Below are positions 22,104 through 30,979 of a stretch of 42,493 nt of DNA, one piece after another (the first letter of the stretch is position 1; every line of letters begins with the position of its first letter). The position numbers were made by a program, and so were the translations under genes. The DNA is taken from IMG/VR virus record IMGVR_UViG_3300030110_004707, positions 1 to 42,493 of that record, one strand, 5' to 3'. This DNA comes from a virus. The notes under the pieces are model-generated. The model did no database searches. It was not told the DNA's origin and worked only from the letters and a program-made list of their open reading frames with translations.

Positions 22104-22819
22104 TGACAACTTCAGGCACTTCTAGTTTTGATCTTAATTTAACAGAAATTGTTGAAGAGGCTTTTGAACGTGCAGGTTCTGAGCTACGTACCGGATACGA
22201 TTTAAAAACTGCAAGACGTTCTTTAAATTTATTATTTGCAGATTGGGCTAATAGAGGAATTAATTTATGGACTGTTGAACAAGGATCTATATCTTTGACA
22301 GCGGGTACAGGACAATACAATCTGCCTGTAGATACTGTTGATTTACTAGAACATGTCATTAGAACAAATGATGGTAGTGTTTCTAATCAATCGGATTTAA
22401 CAATTTCTAGGATAAGTGTTTCTACTTATGCAAGCATTCCTTCAAAATTAAATCAAGGCAGGCCAATTCAAGTTTATATTGACAGACAATCTGGTACTAC
22501 TAGTCCTACAGGAACACAGTCTCCAAATATAAATGTATGGCCTGTACCAGATCAAAGTAATTACTATACTTTTGTATATTGGAGAATGAGAAGAATACAA
22601 GACGCATCTACTGGGGCTGTAAGTTTTGATGTACCTTTTAGATTTTTACCATGTTTAACAGCAGGACTTGCGTATTACTTAGCGTTGAAAGTTCCTAATG
22701 GAATGGAGCGTTTGTCGATGTTAAAGGCCATGTATGATGAAACATGGGATCTTGCTGCAGGAGAAGATCGTGAAAAAGCATCAGATAGACTTGTTCCACG
22801 ACAAATGTTTATTACTTAA
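22103..22819 (+). CDS. Head-tail adaptor, P22 gp4-like
   Basis: A 238-residue protein starting MTTSGTSSFDLNLTEIVEEA, with the helical core AFERAGSELRTGYDLKTARR and LNLLFADWANRGINLWTVEQ, then a beta part ending FVYWRMRRIQDASTG. These are features of the P22 gp4-type adaptor family that attaches to the portal ring and closes the head. It lies with other neck genes. Overlaps the previous stop by one base. Confidence 0.8.
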   Translation: MTTSGTSSFDLNLTEIVEEAFERAGSELRTGYDLKTARRSLNLLFADWANRGINLWTVEQGSISLTAGTGQYNLPVDTVDLLEHVIRTNDGSVSNQSDLTISRISVSTYASIPSKLNQGRPIQVYIDRQSGTTSPTGTQSPNINVWPVPDQSNYYTFVYWRMRRIQDASTGAVSFDVPFRFLPCLTAGLAYYLALKVPNGMERLSMLKAMYDETWDLAAGEDREKASDRLVPRQMFIT

Positions 22820-22821
22820 CT

Positions 22822-23181
22822 ATGAGTAACAGATTTAGCTCTGGCAAACATACTATTGCAGAATGCGATAGATGCGGGTTTAGATATAAGTTAAAAGAAT
22901 TAAAACCTTTAACAATTAAAAACAATGTAGTAAATATTTTTGTCTGTCCTACGTGTTGGGAAAAAGATCAACCTCAGTTATCATTAGGGTTGTATCCAGT
23001 GGAAGATCCGCAAGCAGTTCGTAATCCGCGGCCTGATTTAACTAGATTTCCTTCATCAAAGTCTAGGAACTTTCAATATGGATTTAACCCAGTAGGGTTT
23101 GCTGATCCGTTGGAGTTAGGTTTAACTAATGATCTAGTTGCTAGTACAGGTGTAGGCAATGTAACAATAGAAATTTCTTAG
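22822..23181 (+). CDS. Zinc-ribbon virion-region protein (119 aa)
   Basis: Two CxxC pairs (C15/C18 in CDRC and C42/C45 in CPTC) make a plausible zinc ribbon, followed by WEKDQPQLSLG and a Pro/Asp-rich tail. The CDRCGFRYKLKELKP pattern occurs in phage proteins found near neck genes; I know of no proven function. It starts 2 bases after the adaptor stop. Confidence 0.8.
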   Translation: MSNRFSSGKHTIAECDRCGFRYKLKELKPLTIKNNVVNIFVCPTCWEKDQPQLSLGLYPVEDPQAVRNPRPDLTRFPSSKSRNFQYGFNPVGFADPLELGLTNDLVASTGVGNVTIEIS

Positions 23182-23190
23182 GAGAAATAT

Positions 23191-23346
23191 ATGAAAAATG
23201 ATACTAATACTTATAAACAACCAGAGCAAGTTCCTGTGCCTAAAGTTGACGGGTATCCTAATAATGTACCGAATACGCAAACAGTTGTAACGCGAGGGTC
23301 TGGTGCTGCTACAAAAGGTAATAAGTCTTCAACTAGGCTTGCATAA
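23191..23346 (+). CDS. Small hypothetical protein (51 aa)
   Basis: The frame starts at ATG 23191 with TTAGGAG 6-7 bases upstream, and its TAA overlaps the next ATG. The protein starts MKNDTNTYKQPEQVPVPKVD and has TVVTRGSGAATKG near the end, a short motif that I have seen in other marine phage neck clusters. Function unknown. Confidence 0.7.
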   Translation: MKNDTNTYKQPEQVPVPKVDGYPNNVPNTQTVVTRGSGAATKGNKSSTRLA

Positions 23347-24026
23347 TGAATTACGCTACTCTTTATGAAACTATAAAAGGGTATTGTGAAAACGATTTCC
23401 CTGACACTTCTTTTACAGATAGTGCTGGTAATTCTATTTCTTTGACTAGCACTGAACAAGTTAATACATTTATAGAACAAACTGAGCAACGTGTGTTTAA
23501 CTCCGTTCAACTTTTAAATCTTAGAAAGAATGTATTAGGGTCTTTAACAGCTAGTAATCAATATTTAAAAACTCCTTCAGATTGGTTAGCTAATTTTTCT
23601 TTAGCTGTAATTGATCCTACTACAGGAGCTTATAGTTATCTTTTAAATAAAGATGTTAGTTTTATTCGAGAAGCATTTCCAACTCCAACAGATACAGCAA
23701 CTCCCACACATTACGCTTTGTTTGATGATGATACATATATAGTAGGCCCAACACCAGATCAAAACTATTCAACTGAGTTGCATTACTTTTATTATCCAGA
23801 GTCTATTGTGACTGCAGGAACATCATGGCTTGGAGATAATTTTGATTCGTTGTTATTATACGGGTCTTTATTAGAAGCTGCTGCTTTTACAAAAGCAGAA
23901 CCTGATGTTTTAACAAACTATACAGCACGTTATAATGAAAGTTTATCGTTACTTAAACAATTAAGTGAAGGTAAAAATCGTCAAGATATGTACAGAACAG
24001 AACAAGCGAGGTATGAAGTCAAATGA
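23346..24026 (+). CDS. Probable second neck/adaptor protein (SU10-adaptor type)
   Basis: A 226-residue protein starting MNYATLYETIKGYCENDFPD. The part EQVNTFIEQTEQRVFNSVQL with LRKNVLGSLTASNQYLKTPS and the segment HYFYYPESIVTAGTSWLGDN resemble adaptor proteins of the SU10/phiEco32 type that bind below the portal. The presence of the gp4-like gene 500 bases upstream fits a neck cluster. The assignment is by pattern memory. Confidence 0.65.
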   Translation: MNYATLYETIKGYCENDFPDTSFTDSAGNSISLTSTEQVNTFIEQTEQRVFNSVQLLNLRKNVLGSLTASNQYLKTPSDWLANFSLAVIDPTTGAYSYLLNKDVSFIREAFPTPTDTATPTHYALFDDDTYIVGPTPDQNYSTELHYFYYPESIVTAGTSWLGDNFDSLLLYGSLLEAAAFTKAEPDVLTNYTARYNESLSLLKQLSEGKNRQDMYRTEQARYEVK

Positions 24027-24313
24027 TAGGGAATAGTACATCAGCATTATTAGGTGGAAATGTAAAAGTTTACACAACTTCTAATAGAGGCTTCACTCCG
24101 GAAGAAATATCTGAAAGGGCTGTAGATAAAATTATATCTGTTGGCAGTCAAACACATCCTGTTATTAGAGAACAAGCAGAAGCATTTAAAGAGAATATTA
24201 GAAAAGTTATAGTTCACTACATGAAGGAAGCTATAAGCAGTAATAACACGACATTGGCACATAAGTTTAGGCAAGCAGGACATCCTGAACTAATAAAAAT
24301 TTTAGACGAATAG
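24023..24313 (+). CDS. Conserved small hypothetical protein (96 aa)
   Basis: The protein has RGFTPEEISERAVDKIISVG and a helical rest with HPVIREQAEAFKENIRKVIV. It resembles a small protein common in neck regions of marine phages, function not established. Overlaps the previous gene by 4 bases. Confidence 0.78.
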   Translation: MIGNSTSALLGGNVKVYTTSNRGFTPEEISERAVDKIISVGSQTHPVIREQAEAFKENIRKVIVHYMKEAISSNNTTLAHKFRQAGHPELIKILDE

Positions 24314-24323
24314 GGAGTTAGGT

Positions 24324-24791
24324 ATGGCAATTACACAAGCAATGTGTACTTCATTTAAACAAGAAGTAATGTTAAGTATGCACAATTTTCATCCAACAGG
24401 TTCAAGTGCGGCTAGTACGTTTAAACTTGCTTTGTATTCATCTGGGGCAACATTAAATGCTTCTACAACTGGGTTTGTTACAGCGGGCGAATGTGTGGGA
24501 ACTAATTATACTACCGCAGGTTCTGCGTTAACAGTGGTTGGAGTAACATCAGGCTCTACATCAGGTTTTGTAGATTTTTCTGATTTAACATTTTTAAATG
24601 TTACTTTAGCGGCAGATGGGGCGTTGATTTACAATAGCACTCCGTTTACATCTAATAATGCTGGAACTACTTTAACTAATGCAGCAGTAGCAGTGTTAGA
24701 TTTTGGGGGATCAAAATCGGCAACATCGGGTGATTTTACAATAGTATTTCCTGCGGCAACTAGTGCGGCAGCGATTATTAGAATAGCGTAA
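24324..24791 (+). CDS. Beta-rich virion protein (155 aa)
   Basis: Starts MAITQAMCTSFKQEVMLSMH, then a Ser/Thr/Ala/Gly-rich beta region with GFVDFSDLTFLNVTLAADGA. Related proteins are usual in tail regions of marine phages and probably lie on the tail or fibre. The start is preceded by GGGAG. Function by context. Confidence 0.72.
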   Translation: MAITQAMCTSFKQEVMLSMHNFHPTGSSAASTFKLALYSSGATLNASTTGFVTAGECVGTNYTTAGSALTVVGVTSGSTSGFVDFSDLTFLNVTLAADGALIYNSTPFTSNNAGTTLTNAAVAVLDFGGSKSATSGDFTIVFPAATSAAAIIRIA

Positions 24792-24792
24792 A

Positions 24793-25164
24793 ATGCCCAC
24801 AAGTGCTATCTACGAAGGGTGGAGTACTGGGCCGTGGGCAAGAAATGGTTGGGGCGCACCTCAATTAGATATAGGCGTAGATGGTGTTGGAGCAACTGCG
24901 GGTCTTGGTTCTGTTTTAGTAGTAGTAGGTAAAGCTGTATCAGTTACTGGAGTAGGAGCAGTAGGGGGTATAGGAACTCCTACTTTTGCAACTACGGTTA
25001 ATATAAATGTAACGGGGGTTAGCGGCGCAGCAAATTTAGGTAGTATAGAAATACCTTTACAAGTTTCAGGATTTTCTGCTACTGGGCAGATAGGAACAGT
25101 ATTAGTGTGGGGGCAAATAGATACAGATCAAACCCCTAATTGGAATATAATAGAAGCAGCATAG
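24793..25164 (+). CDS. Repeat-containing beta protein (123 aa)
   Basis: After MPTSAIYEGWSTGPWARNGW, the rest consists of four Val/Gly-rich repeats of about 25 residues (for example GVGATAGLGSV, GVGAVGGIGT, GVSGAANLGSI, GFSATGQIGTV). A related unit ends the protein at 30979-31278. The repeats suggest a small beta-solenoid or Ig-type surface domain, perhaps a fibre or tail decoration. Starts one base after the previous stop. Confidence 0.7.
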   Translation: MPTSAIYEGWSTGPWARNGWGAPQLDIGVDGVGATAGLGSVLVVVGKAVSVTGVGAVGGIGTPTFATTVNINVTGVSGAANLGSIEIPLQVSGFSATGQIGTVLVWGQIDTDQTPNWNIIEAA

Positions 25165-25173
25165 GAGAACATT

Positions 25174-26454
25174 ATGGCTTCGTCAGCGTCACCAGATTTA
25201 AAAATTCAACTCATGGCAACAGGGGAAAACTCTGGCGCATGGGGAACTATAACTAATAATAATCTTTCTGCTATTGAAGAGGCTATTGCAAGAACAACGG
25301 ATGTGGCTTTTTCAGCGACAGCAACTGTAGCAATAACTCTTGCTGACAGTAATGCTTTACAACAAGGAAGAAATTATCGTTTAAATTTAACAGGAACAGG
25401 GACAGCAGGGCAAATTTTATTATTACCTACAGTCGAGAAAAGTTATCTTATAGATAATAATTTATCCGTTGATGTTTCAGTTAGAAATGGAACAGCAAAT
25501 GGAACAAACACTTTTAATATAGCAACAGTTGGTGCAGGAAGATCAACTATAGTCTATACAGACGGATCAGCGGTTACTTCTGCGTTAGACAGTGCAAGCT
25601 CAATGGTTGTGTTAACTACATTAGACGTAGGAGGTGCAGCTTCTGTAGGTGGAACATTTACACTTGCCACTGCTAATAGCACGGGTAATTTAGGTGTTGT
25701 TGGAAATGCCTCAGTTGGTGGTACTTTTCATATAGAAGGTAATACTTCAGCAAAGGGAACATTAAATGTTAAAGGTGCTGTATCTGTATCTTCTACTCTT
25801 GCAGTTGAAGGAGAAATAAATAATGAAGTAGGAAATTTAGTAATTGATCCTACTACACAAATTGTAGAAATAAAAGGTGGTGGTTCTACAGATGGGACAG
25901 TGCAGCTTAACTGTAGAAGTAACTCACATGGTCAAAAAATAATGTCACAACCTCATAGTGAGGGGGTTACTAATGAAATGCTTTTACCAAAAGGGGCTAA
26001 TTCTACCTTAGTATCTGAAGCTGGAACAGCAACTATAACTAATAAAACTTTAGATGTAATACCTTCAATAAGTGTTGCAGGAACTCTTAACATAGGTGGG
26101 GTTGTAACTAGTCTTTCTACCGTATTGGATGCTGATGGTAATTTAAGAGATATTCCTAGATCAAGAACATTTGCAGATACAACAGTTTCTGCTGCTCAAA
26201 CTGATACAGGCAACTTTATATTTTTAACGTCTGCTGACCAGACAGTTGTAATTCCAACAGCCTCTGGAACATTTGATACTGGTGACATATTTAGTGTGGT
26301 GTGTGCAGGAGCATCAGCAACTATTTCTTCAAACATTACTTCTATGTTCAAAGTCGGAGAAGCATCAGCCACAGCGACAATAACTTTAGGTGCTAACAAA
26401 ATAGCATCAGTTTTGTTTGTTTCGGCTCAACACGCATATGTGACAGGGACTTAA
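25174..26454 (+). CDS. Tail fibre/tailspike-type protein (426 aa)
   Basis: A 426-residue beta-rich protein starting MASSASPDLKIQLMATGENS, with GAWGTITNNNLSAIEEAIAR (typical N-terminal virion-binding part of tail fibres) and then repeated short beta units such as SVGGTFTLATANSTGNLGVV, as in trimeric beta-helix shafts. It lies in the adhesion cluster before the glycine-rich gene. Likely part of the receptor-binding apparatus. Confidence 0.82.
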   Translation: MASSASPDLKIQLMATGENSGAWGTITNNNLSAIEEAIARTTDVAFSATATVAITLADSNALQQGRNYRLNLTGTGTAGQILLLPTVEKSYLIDNNLSVDVSVRNGTANGTNTFNIATVGAGRSTIVYTDGSAVTSALDSASSMVVLTTLDVGGAASVGGTFTLATANSTGNLGVVGNASVGGTFHIEGNTSAKGTLNVKGAVSVSSTLAVEGEINNEVGNLVIDPTTQIVEIKGGGSTDGTVQLNCRSNSHGQKIMSQPHSEGVTNEMLLPKGANSTLVSEAGTATITNKTLDVIPSISVAGTLNIGGVVTSLSTVLDADGNLRDIPRSRTFADTTVSAAQTDTGNFIFLTSADQTVVIPTASGTFDTGDIFSVVCAGASATISSNITSMFKVGEASATATITLGANKIASVLFVSAQHAYVTGT

Positions 26455-26457
26455 ATT

Positions 26458-27342
26458 ATGACAGGAATACATCAACTTTTAATGGCACAAGGAGCCGCAG
26501 CAGCAGCAGACAACTCAGGTCAATTATTTACTTTTACAAGTTCAAGTACTTTTACAGTTCCAGCGGGTGTTTCTTCAATTCGTTATCTAGTGGCAGCAGG
26601 AGGTGGAGGTGGCGGCTACTCAGGCGGTGGCGGTGGTGGCGGCGGTTTGTTAGTTGATTCAGATCATGGAACAGTTTCGGTAAATGCTGGTCAGACTTAC
26701 ACAATTACAGTAGGGGCTGGGGGCAATGGTAGTAGTGCAGCTAATAATCATGCAGGTGCAGGTGCTTCGAGTGAAATAGTTGGTGTAGTTGCTGCTGCTG
26801 GCGGCGGCGGCGGTGGCACACAAGGTGGTGTAAGTTACGGCAACGGCCAAAATGGTGGTTCTGGAGGAGGATCAGAAGGATATACCGATGGTTCACAAAC
26901 TGCTGGAACAGGTAATACTCCTAGCAAATCTCCTGTGCAAGGTAATAATGGGGGTCTTGGTCGATCTGATAATACAGGTTGGACAGTTCAAGGAGGGGGA
27001 GGAGGATACTCACAAGCTGGTGGCGATGCAGATTACCCGGGTGGAGCTTTTGGTGGATATGGAGGAAAAGGATTTACCGCTGATGTTGTTTACTCTGTTG
27101 ATGGTGCAACTGCAATCCAATGTTGTGGTGGGGGTGGCGGAGGCGGAAGTGACAACGGAACTCGCCCCGGAGGAGCCGCTGGAACTCAGGGTGGAAAAGG
27201 TTGGCAAGCTTCTTCTGGAAGTGGCGCTGGGGATAGTGCAACAGCTAATCGAGGTGGCGGTGGTGGCGGAGGAAGAAATGGAGCTACTTTAACTGCTGGC
27301 GGGAATGGTGCAAAAGGAATTGTAATAATTATAACGGGGTAA
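26458..27342 (+). CDS. Glycine-rich adhesin-like protein (294 aa)
   Basis: The sequence has LFTFTSSSTFTVPAGVSSIR, the start of the glycine-rich domain family, then long poly-Gly stretches separated by variable loops up to residue 290. This resembles the polyglycine receptor-binding adhesins such as gp38 of T-even-like phages, in which loops between glycine strands set host range. It follows the fibre gene directly, the same order as fibre-adhesin pairs. The link is inference. The other-frame reading at 26852-27292 is not a gene. Confidence 0.75.
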   Translation: MTGIHQLLMAQGAAAAADNSGQLFTFTSSSTFTVPAGVSSIRYLVAAGGGGGGYSGGGGGGGGLLVDSDHGTVSVNAGQTYTITVGAGGNGSSAANNHAGAGASSEIVGVVAAAGGGGGGTQGGVSYGNGQNGGSGGGSEGYTDGSQTAGTGNTPSKSPVQGNNGGLGRSDNTGWTVQGGGGGYSQAGGDADYPGGAFGGYGGKGFTADVVYSVDGATAIQCCGGGGGGGSDNGTRPGGAAGTQGGKGWQASSGSGAGDSATANRGGGGGGGRNGATLTAGGNGAKGIVIIITG

Positions 27343-27345
27343 AAA

Positions 27346-27759
27346 ATGGCTTATTTTGCAGAGTTAAATTCAAGCAATGTTGTTATAAGAGTAATAGCTG
27401 TTGGAAATGCAGATAATTTAAATTCAAGTGGTCAGGAAGATGAATCATTTGGTATTGCTTTTTGCAAAAAACTATACGGGTCAGATACTACTTGGAAACA
27501 AACAAGTTACAACACACGAGGAAATGTTCACAGTTTAGGTGGCACTCCACTTCGTAAAAATTATGCTGGAGCGGGTATGACTTATGACTCCGCAAGAGAT
27601 GCGTTTATATCTCCAAGACCTTTCGCAAGTTGGACATTAAATGAAAACACTTGTTTGTGGGAGTGTCCTATAACATATCCTAATGATGGCAAACTTTATA
27701 CTTGGAACGAAACAGCATATCAAGCTGATAATTCTGTTGGGTGGGATGAGGCTACTTAA
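27346..27759 (+). CDS. Conserved tail-region protein of marine phages (137 aa)
   Basis: Starts MAYFAELNSSNVVIRVIAVG and has LGGTPLRKNYAGAGMTYDSA, then FASWTLNENTCLWECPITYP. The block YAGxGxTYDxxRDAF...SWTLNxxTxLWE is shared by many cyanophage and other marine phage proteins found near tail fibres. No proven role; a fibre-attached or fibre-assembly component is possible. Confidence 0.8.
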   Translation: MAYFAELNSSNVVIRVIAVGNADNLNSSGQEDESFGIAFCKKLYGSDTTWKQTSYNTRGNVHSLGGTPLRKNYAGAGMTYDSARDAFISPRPFASWTLNENTCLWECPITYPNDGKLYTWNETAYQADNSVGWDEAT

Positions 27760-27761
27760 TT

Positions 27762-28262
27762 GTGGATCCGCTTACTATATTAGCAGCAGCAAATACTGCT
27801 TTTACGGTAGTAAAGAAGGTTGCTAAAGCAGCAGATGAAGCTGATGCAGTATATCAATCTTTATCTAAGTGGGCAGGACACATTAGTGATTTGCAAGAAT
27901 GGATGTCTCAGGAGGAAGCCAAACCTTCTATCTTTAAAAAAATTGTATATAGTAAGTCAGAGACAGCAGCAGCTTTTGACACCTTAGTAGCTAAAAGAAA
28001 AATAGAAGAGCAGGAACGTGAGATAAAAAGTATGTTTTATGTTGGAGCTTTAAATCATTTAGGAATTAACGGTTACAAAGAGTTTATTAGACAAAGAAGA
28101 TTAATTAAAGAAAAACGTAAACGTGAGGTGTACGATCAATTACGCAGACGTAAAGCATTCTTTTATAATACAATGATGGGAGGAGCTATAACTATCGTAG
28201 TAACTTTATTAATAAGTATGATTTGGTTTTTAATTGACATGATTAAGGAAGCGAGTGGTTAA
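27762..28262 (+). CDS. Single-span membrane protein upstream of the holin (166 aa)
   Basis: The start is GTG at 27762, 2 bases after the previous stop. The charged N-terminal part (1-137) is helical and basic near the end (KEKRKREVYDQLRRRK), followed by one hydrophobic segment at about 139-161. Its position at the head of the lysis cassette suggests a lysis-related membrane protein, maybe spanin-like or antiholin-like, but the orientation of the membrane segment does not match a classical i-spanin. Confidence 0.68.
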   Translation: MDPLTILAAANTAFTVVKKVAKAADEADAVYQSLSKWAGHISDLQEWMSQEEAKPSIFKKIVYSKSETAAAFDTLVAKRKIEEQEREIKSMFYVGALNHLGINGYKEFIRQRRLIKEKRKREVYDQLRRRKAFFYNTMMGGAITIVVTLLISMIWFLIDMIKEASG

Positions 28263-28717
28263 TGTTAAATTTAATTGGAAGTTTACTACCTATAGGTGAA
28301 AAATTAGTTGATAAATTAATTCCTGATCCAGAAGCCAAGCAAAAAGCTCTCAAAGAATTAAAACAAATGGAGCAATCAGGTGAACTAGCAAGGCTTTCTG
28401 CCGACCATGCAAATACTGCAAGTGCGCGAGAGCGTGAAATGAAAATCGCTAATTCAGAATTTGCCCCAATGGTAAATAAAATCATCGTACCGTGCCTAGC
28501 CATTTTAATCGTTTTTCTAACATTTGGCATGATGTCAGCAATCTTGTTTATGGACATTGAGTCTGGTAAAAATTACGAAATATCCCTATATATTTTAGGG
28601 TTATTATCAGGAGCCTTAATGAGTTGCATAAACTACTACTTCGGCTCCAGTACTGGCTCCAAGGAGAAAAGTAAAGAACTTCAAGATATGTTTAGTAAGA
28701 AAGAACCAAAACTATGA
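28262..28717 (+). CDS. Holin, GTA-type 3TM family
   Basis: A 151-residue protein with a helical N-terminus (acidic/basic, 1-65), hydrophobic segments at about 74-97 and 107-127, and the tail YYFGSSTGSKEKSKEL, a hallmark of the 'holin of 3TMs' family known from gene transfer agents and phages. It would permeabilise the inner membrane so that the endolysin can reach the cell wall. It overlaps the endolysin gene by 4 bases. Confidence 0.85.
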   Translation: MLNLIGSLLPIGEKLVDKLIPDPEAKQKALKELKQMEQSGELARLSADHANTASAREREMKIANSEFAPMVNKIIVPCLAILIVFLTFGMMSAILFMDIESGKNYEISLYILGLLSGALMSCINYYFGSSTGSKEKSKELQDMFSKKEPKL

Positions 28718-29106
28718 GCGTAGATTGGGAAAACTCTAAATACTTTAAAGCTACTGAATTTACTTGTAGTCATACAGGTACAGAGAAAATGGATCAAAAC
28801 TTTATAGACAAATTAAATAACTTGCGAGAGGCATATGGCAAGCCCATGACAATTAGTTCTGGATACAGAGACGCAACTCATCCAGTAGAAGCAGCTAAAA
28901 AAGATCCTACTGCTGGAGCGCACGTTTCAGGTAAAGCCTCAGATATATTAATTGACAGGACGGATGCGTTTAAACTTCTTTCATTAGCATTTGTTGTTGG
29001 ATTTACAGGTATAGGAGTAAATCAGAAAGGCGGGGCGAGGTTTTTGCACCTAGACACTATTGAAAGTTCTCCTGCAAGACCTCGCCCAACCATCTGGTCT
29101 TATTAA
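28714..29106 (+). CDS. Endolysin, peptidase M15 family
   Basis: A 130-residue peptidase. It has ISSGYRDATHP (47-57), then GAHVSGKASD with H70 and D77, and LHLDT with H112: the SxGYRxxxH/HxxxxxxD/HxD zinc-binding set of M15 D,D- or L,D-carboxypeptidases that cut peptidoglycan cross-link peptides. No signal peptide, so it needs the holin next to it for export. Overlaps the next frame only if an upstream start were used there. Confidence 0.9.
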   Translation: MSVDWENSKYFKATEFTCSHTGTEKMDQNFIDKLNNLREAYGKPMTISSGYRDATHPVEAAKKDPTAGAHVSGKASDILIDRTDAFKLLSLAFVVGFTGIGVNQKGGARFLHLDTIESSPARPRPTIWSY

Positions 29107-29107
29107 T

Positions 29108-30979
29108 ATGGCACTACAAAAATTACAATTTAAACCCGGCATTAATCAAGATGTTACAAACTATTCTAATGAAGGCGGTTGGTATGAGTGCGATAAAGTT
29201 AGATTTTTAAAAGGATATCCAGAAAAAATAAAAGGTTGGCAAACTATCATATCTACGATAGATGGAACATGTAGAGCTTTGTTTGGATGGATAACTTCTT
29301 TTTCAGACAATTTTTTAGCTATAGGCACAAACAGTAAAGTATATATAGAAGTTGCTAGTAATCTAAACGACATTACACCAATACGTTCAACAACAAGTGC
29401 GGGTGATGTAACTTTCTCTGCTACTAACGGTTCTTCTACTATTACTGTTACGGACGCATCACATGGGGCAGCAACTGGGGATTTTGTAACTTTTTCAGAT
29501 GCGGCTAGTTTAGGGGGTAATATTACCGCTGCTGTATTAAATCAAAACTATGAAATTACTAAGATTGACGCTACTACTTACTCTATATCAGCTAGAGATA
29601 CTAGTGGAGATACAGTTCTTGCGACCAGTAGTGACAGTGGTAATGGCGGTGGAGCTACTGTAGGCGCTTATGAAATAACCGCAGGCAGTGGGTTTATTTC
29701 TTTTGGATATGGCTGGGATACATCTACTTGGGGTAGATCAACTTGGGGTTCTGGTTCTTTACAACCTATAATAAATCCTTTAACTGTTTGGTTTTTTGAT
29801 AACTTTGATAATGATTTAATTATGAATGTTAACACTAATGGTAAAGGAGCTATTTATTATTGGGAAAGAGGTACAGCAACAGATCCTACAACTAATTTAA
29901 GGGCGCGGGCAGTTTTACTATCAAGTCGTTCAAATGCTTCTGATGTTCCTGATGAAGTGGGTCAGATCATGGTGTCTCAAGTAGATAGGCATCTTATTGC
30001 TTTTGGAGCGACACCTTTTGGTGGGGGAGACTTTGACCCTTTATTAATTCGTTTTGCTAATCAAGATGAGCCTGAGAATTTTACTCCATCTACTCTTAAC
30101 AGTGCAGGGTTTATAAGAGTTAGTAGTGGTTCACAAATAATAACTGCGTTTAGAACAAGACAAGAGATATTAATTTTTACAGATATGTCACTTCATTCGA
30201 TGCAGTTTCTTGGCACAACAGATGTTTTTGGTCTTCAAGAGTTAGAAACTAATATTTCTGTAGCCAGTTCTAGGTGCGTAGCGGGGGCTAGTAATATAGT
30301 GTTTTGGATGGGGACAGATAAATTTTATATGTATAACGGAAAAGTCGATACGCTGCCTTGTAGTTTAAGAGATCATGTATTTAATAACATAAATTTTAAC
30401 ACTCTTGCGTATGTATACGCAGGCACTGTAGAAGCGCATAACGAAGTGTGGTGGTTTTATCCTTCTGCTAATAGCACTAAAAATGATTCTTACGTAGTTT
30501 ATAACTATCAAGATAATTTATGGTTTTATGGATCTTTGGACAGAAGTGCTTGGTTAGACGCTAACTTACGAAGTAATCCACAAGCTGTTGGAGAAAATAC
30601 TTTGTTTAACCACGAAATAGGTAATGATGCAGATGGTTCAGCTATGACATCGTTTATAACTTCATCTGACTTTGATATTGGAGATGGAGATAAGTTTACT
30701 TTAGTTAATAGAATTATTCCCGATGTAAATTTTACAGGTTCTAATGCTAGTGAACCTACAGTTAAGATGACAGTGAAACCTAGAAATTTTCCGGGCAGCA
30801 CGTATAGTGTAGAGAATGATAAAAATGTAATAGAAACTTCTGTAAATGTTTACACTGAACAAGTATTTTTAAGAGCAAGAGCAAGACAGATGGGGTTTAA
30901 AATTACATCTGACACTCTTGGCACAACATGGAAGTTAGGTTCACCAAGATTAGACGGTCGTCCTGATGGGAGAAGATAA
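29108..30979 (+). CDS. Tail stabilisation protein, P22 gp10-like (623 aa)
   Basis: I place the start at ATG 29108 (MALQKLQFKPGINQDVTNYS), just after the endolysin stop; the longer frame from 29060 would overlap that gene. The N-terminus followed by GGWYECDKVRFLKGYPEKIK and GWQT matches the start of P22 gp10-type DNA-stabilisation proteins, which form the hub below the adaptor. The rest is beta-propeller-like with QVDRHLIAFGATPFGGGDFD. The family match is from pattern memory. Confidence 0.78.
   Translation: MALQKLQFKPGINQDVTNYSNEGGWYECDKVRFLKGYPEKIKGWQTIISTIDGTCRALFGWITSFSDNFLAIGTNSKVYIEVASNLNDITPIRSTTSAGDVTFSATNGSSTITVTDASHGAATGDFVTFSDAASLGGNITAAVLNQNYEITKIDATTYSISARDTSGDTVLATSSDSGNGGGATVGAYEITAGSGFISFGYGWDTSTWGRSTWGSGSLQPIINPLTVWFFDNFDNDLIMNVNTNGKGAIYYWERGTATDPTTNLRARAVLLSSRSNASDVPDEVGQIMVSQVDRHLIAFGATPFGGGDFDPLLIRFANQDEPENFTPSTLNSAGFIRVSSGSQIITAFRTRQEILIFTDMSLHSMQFLGTTDVFGLQELETNISVASSRCVAGASNIVFWMGTDKFYMYNGKVDTLPCSLRDHVFNNINFNTLAYVYAGTVEAHNEVWWFYPSANSTKNDSYVVYNYQDNLWFYGSLDRSAWLDANLRSNPQAVGENTLFNHEIGNDADGSAMTSFITSSDFDIGDGDKFTLVNRIIPDVNFTGSNASEPTVKMTVKPRNFPGSTYSVENDKNVIETSVNVYTEQVFLRARARQMGFKITSDTLGTTWKLGSPRLDGRPDGRR

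Noticed and set aside
24324-25164. Possible programmed frameshift between adjacent tail genes (tail assembly chaperone type)
   Set aside because: Each gene has its own start; no slippery site is seen at the junction, and no tape-measure gene is present.
29060-29107. Longer start for the P22 gp10-like gene
   Set aside because: It would overlap the endolysin gene by 47 bases; MALQKLQFKPGINQD is the usual type of N-terminus for this family.
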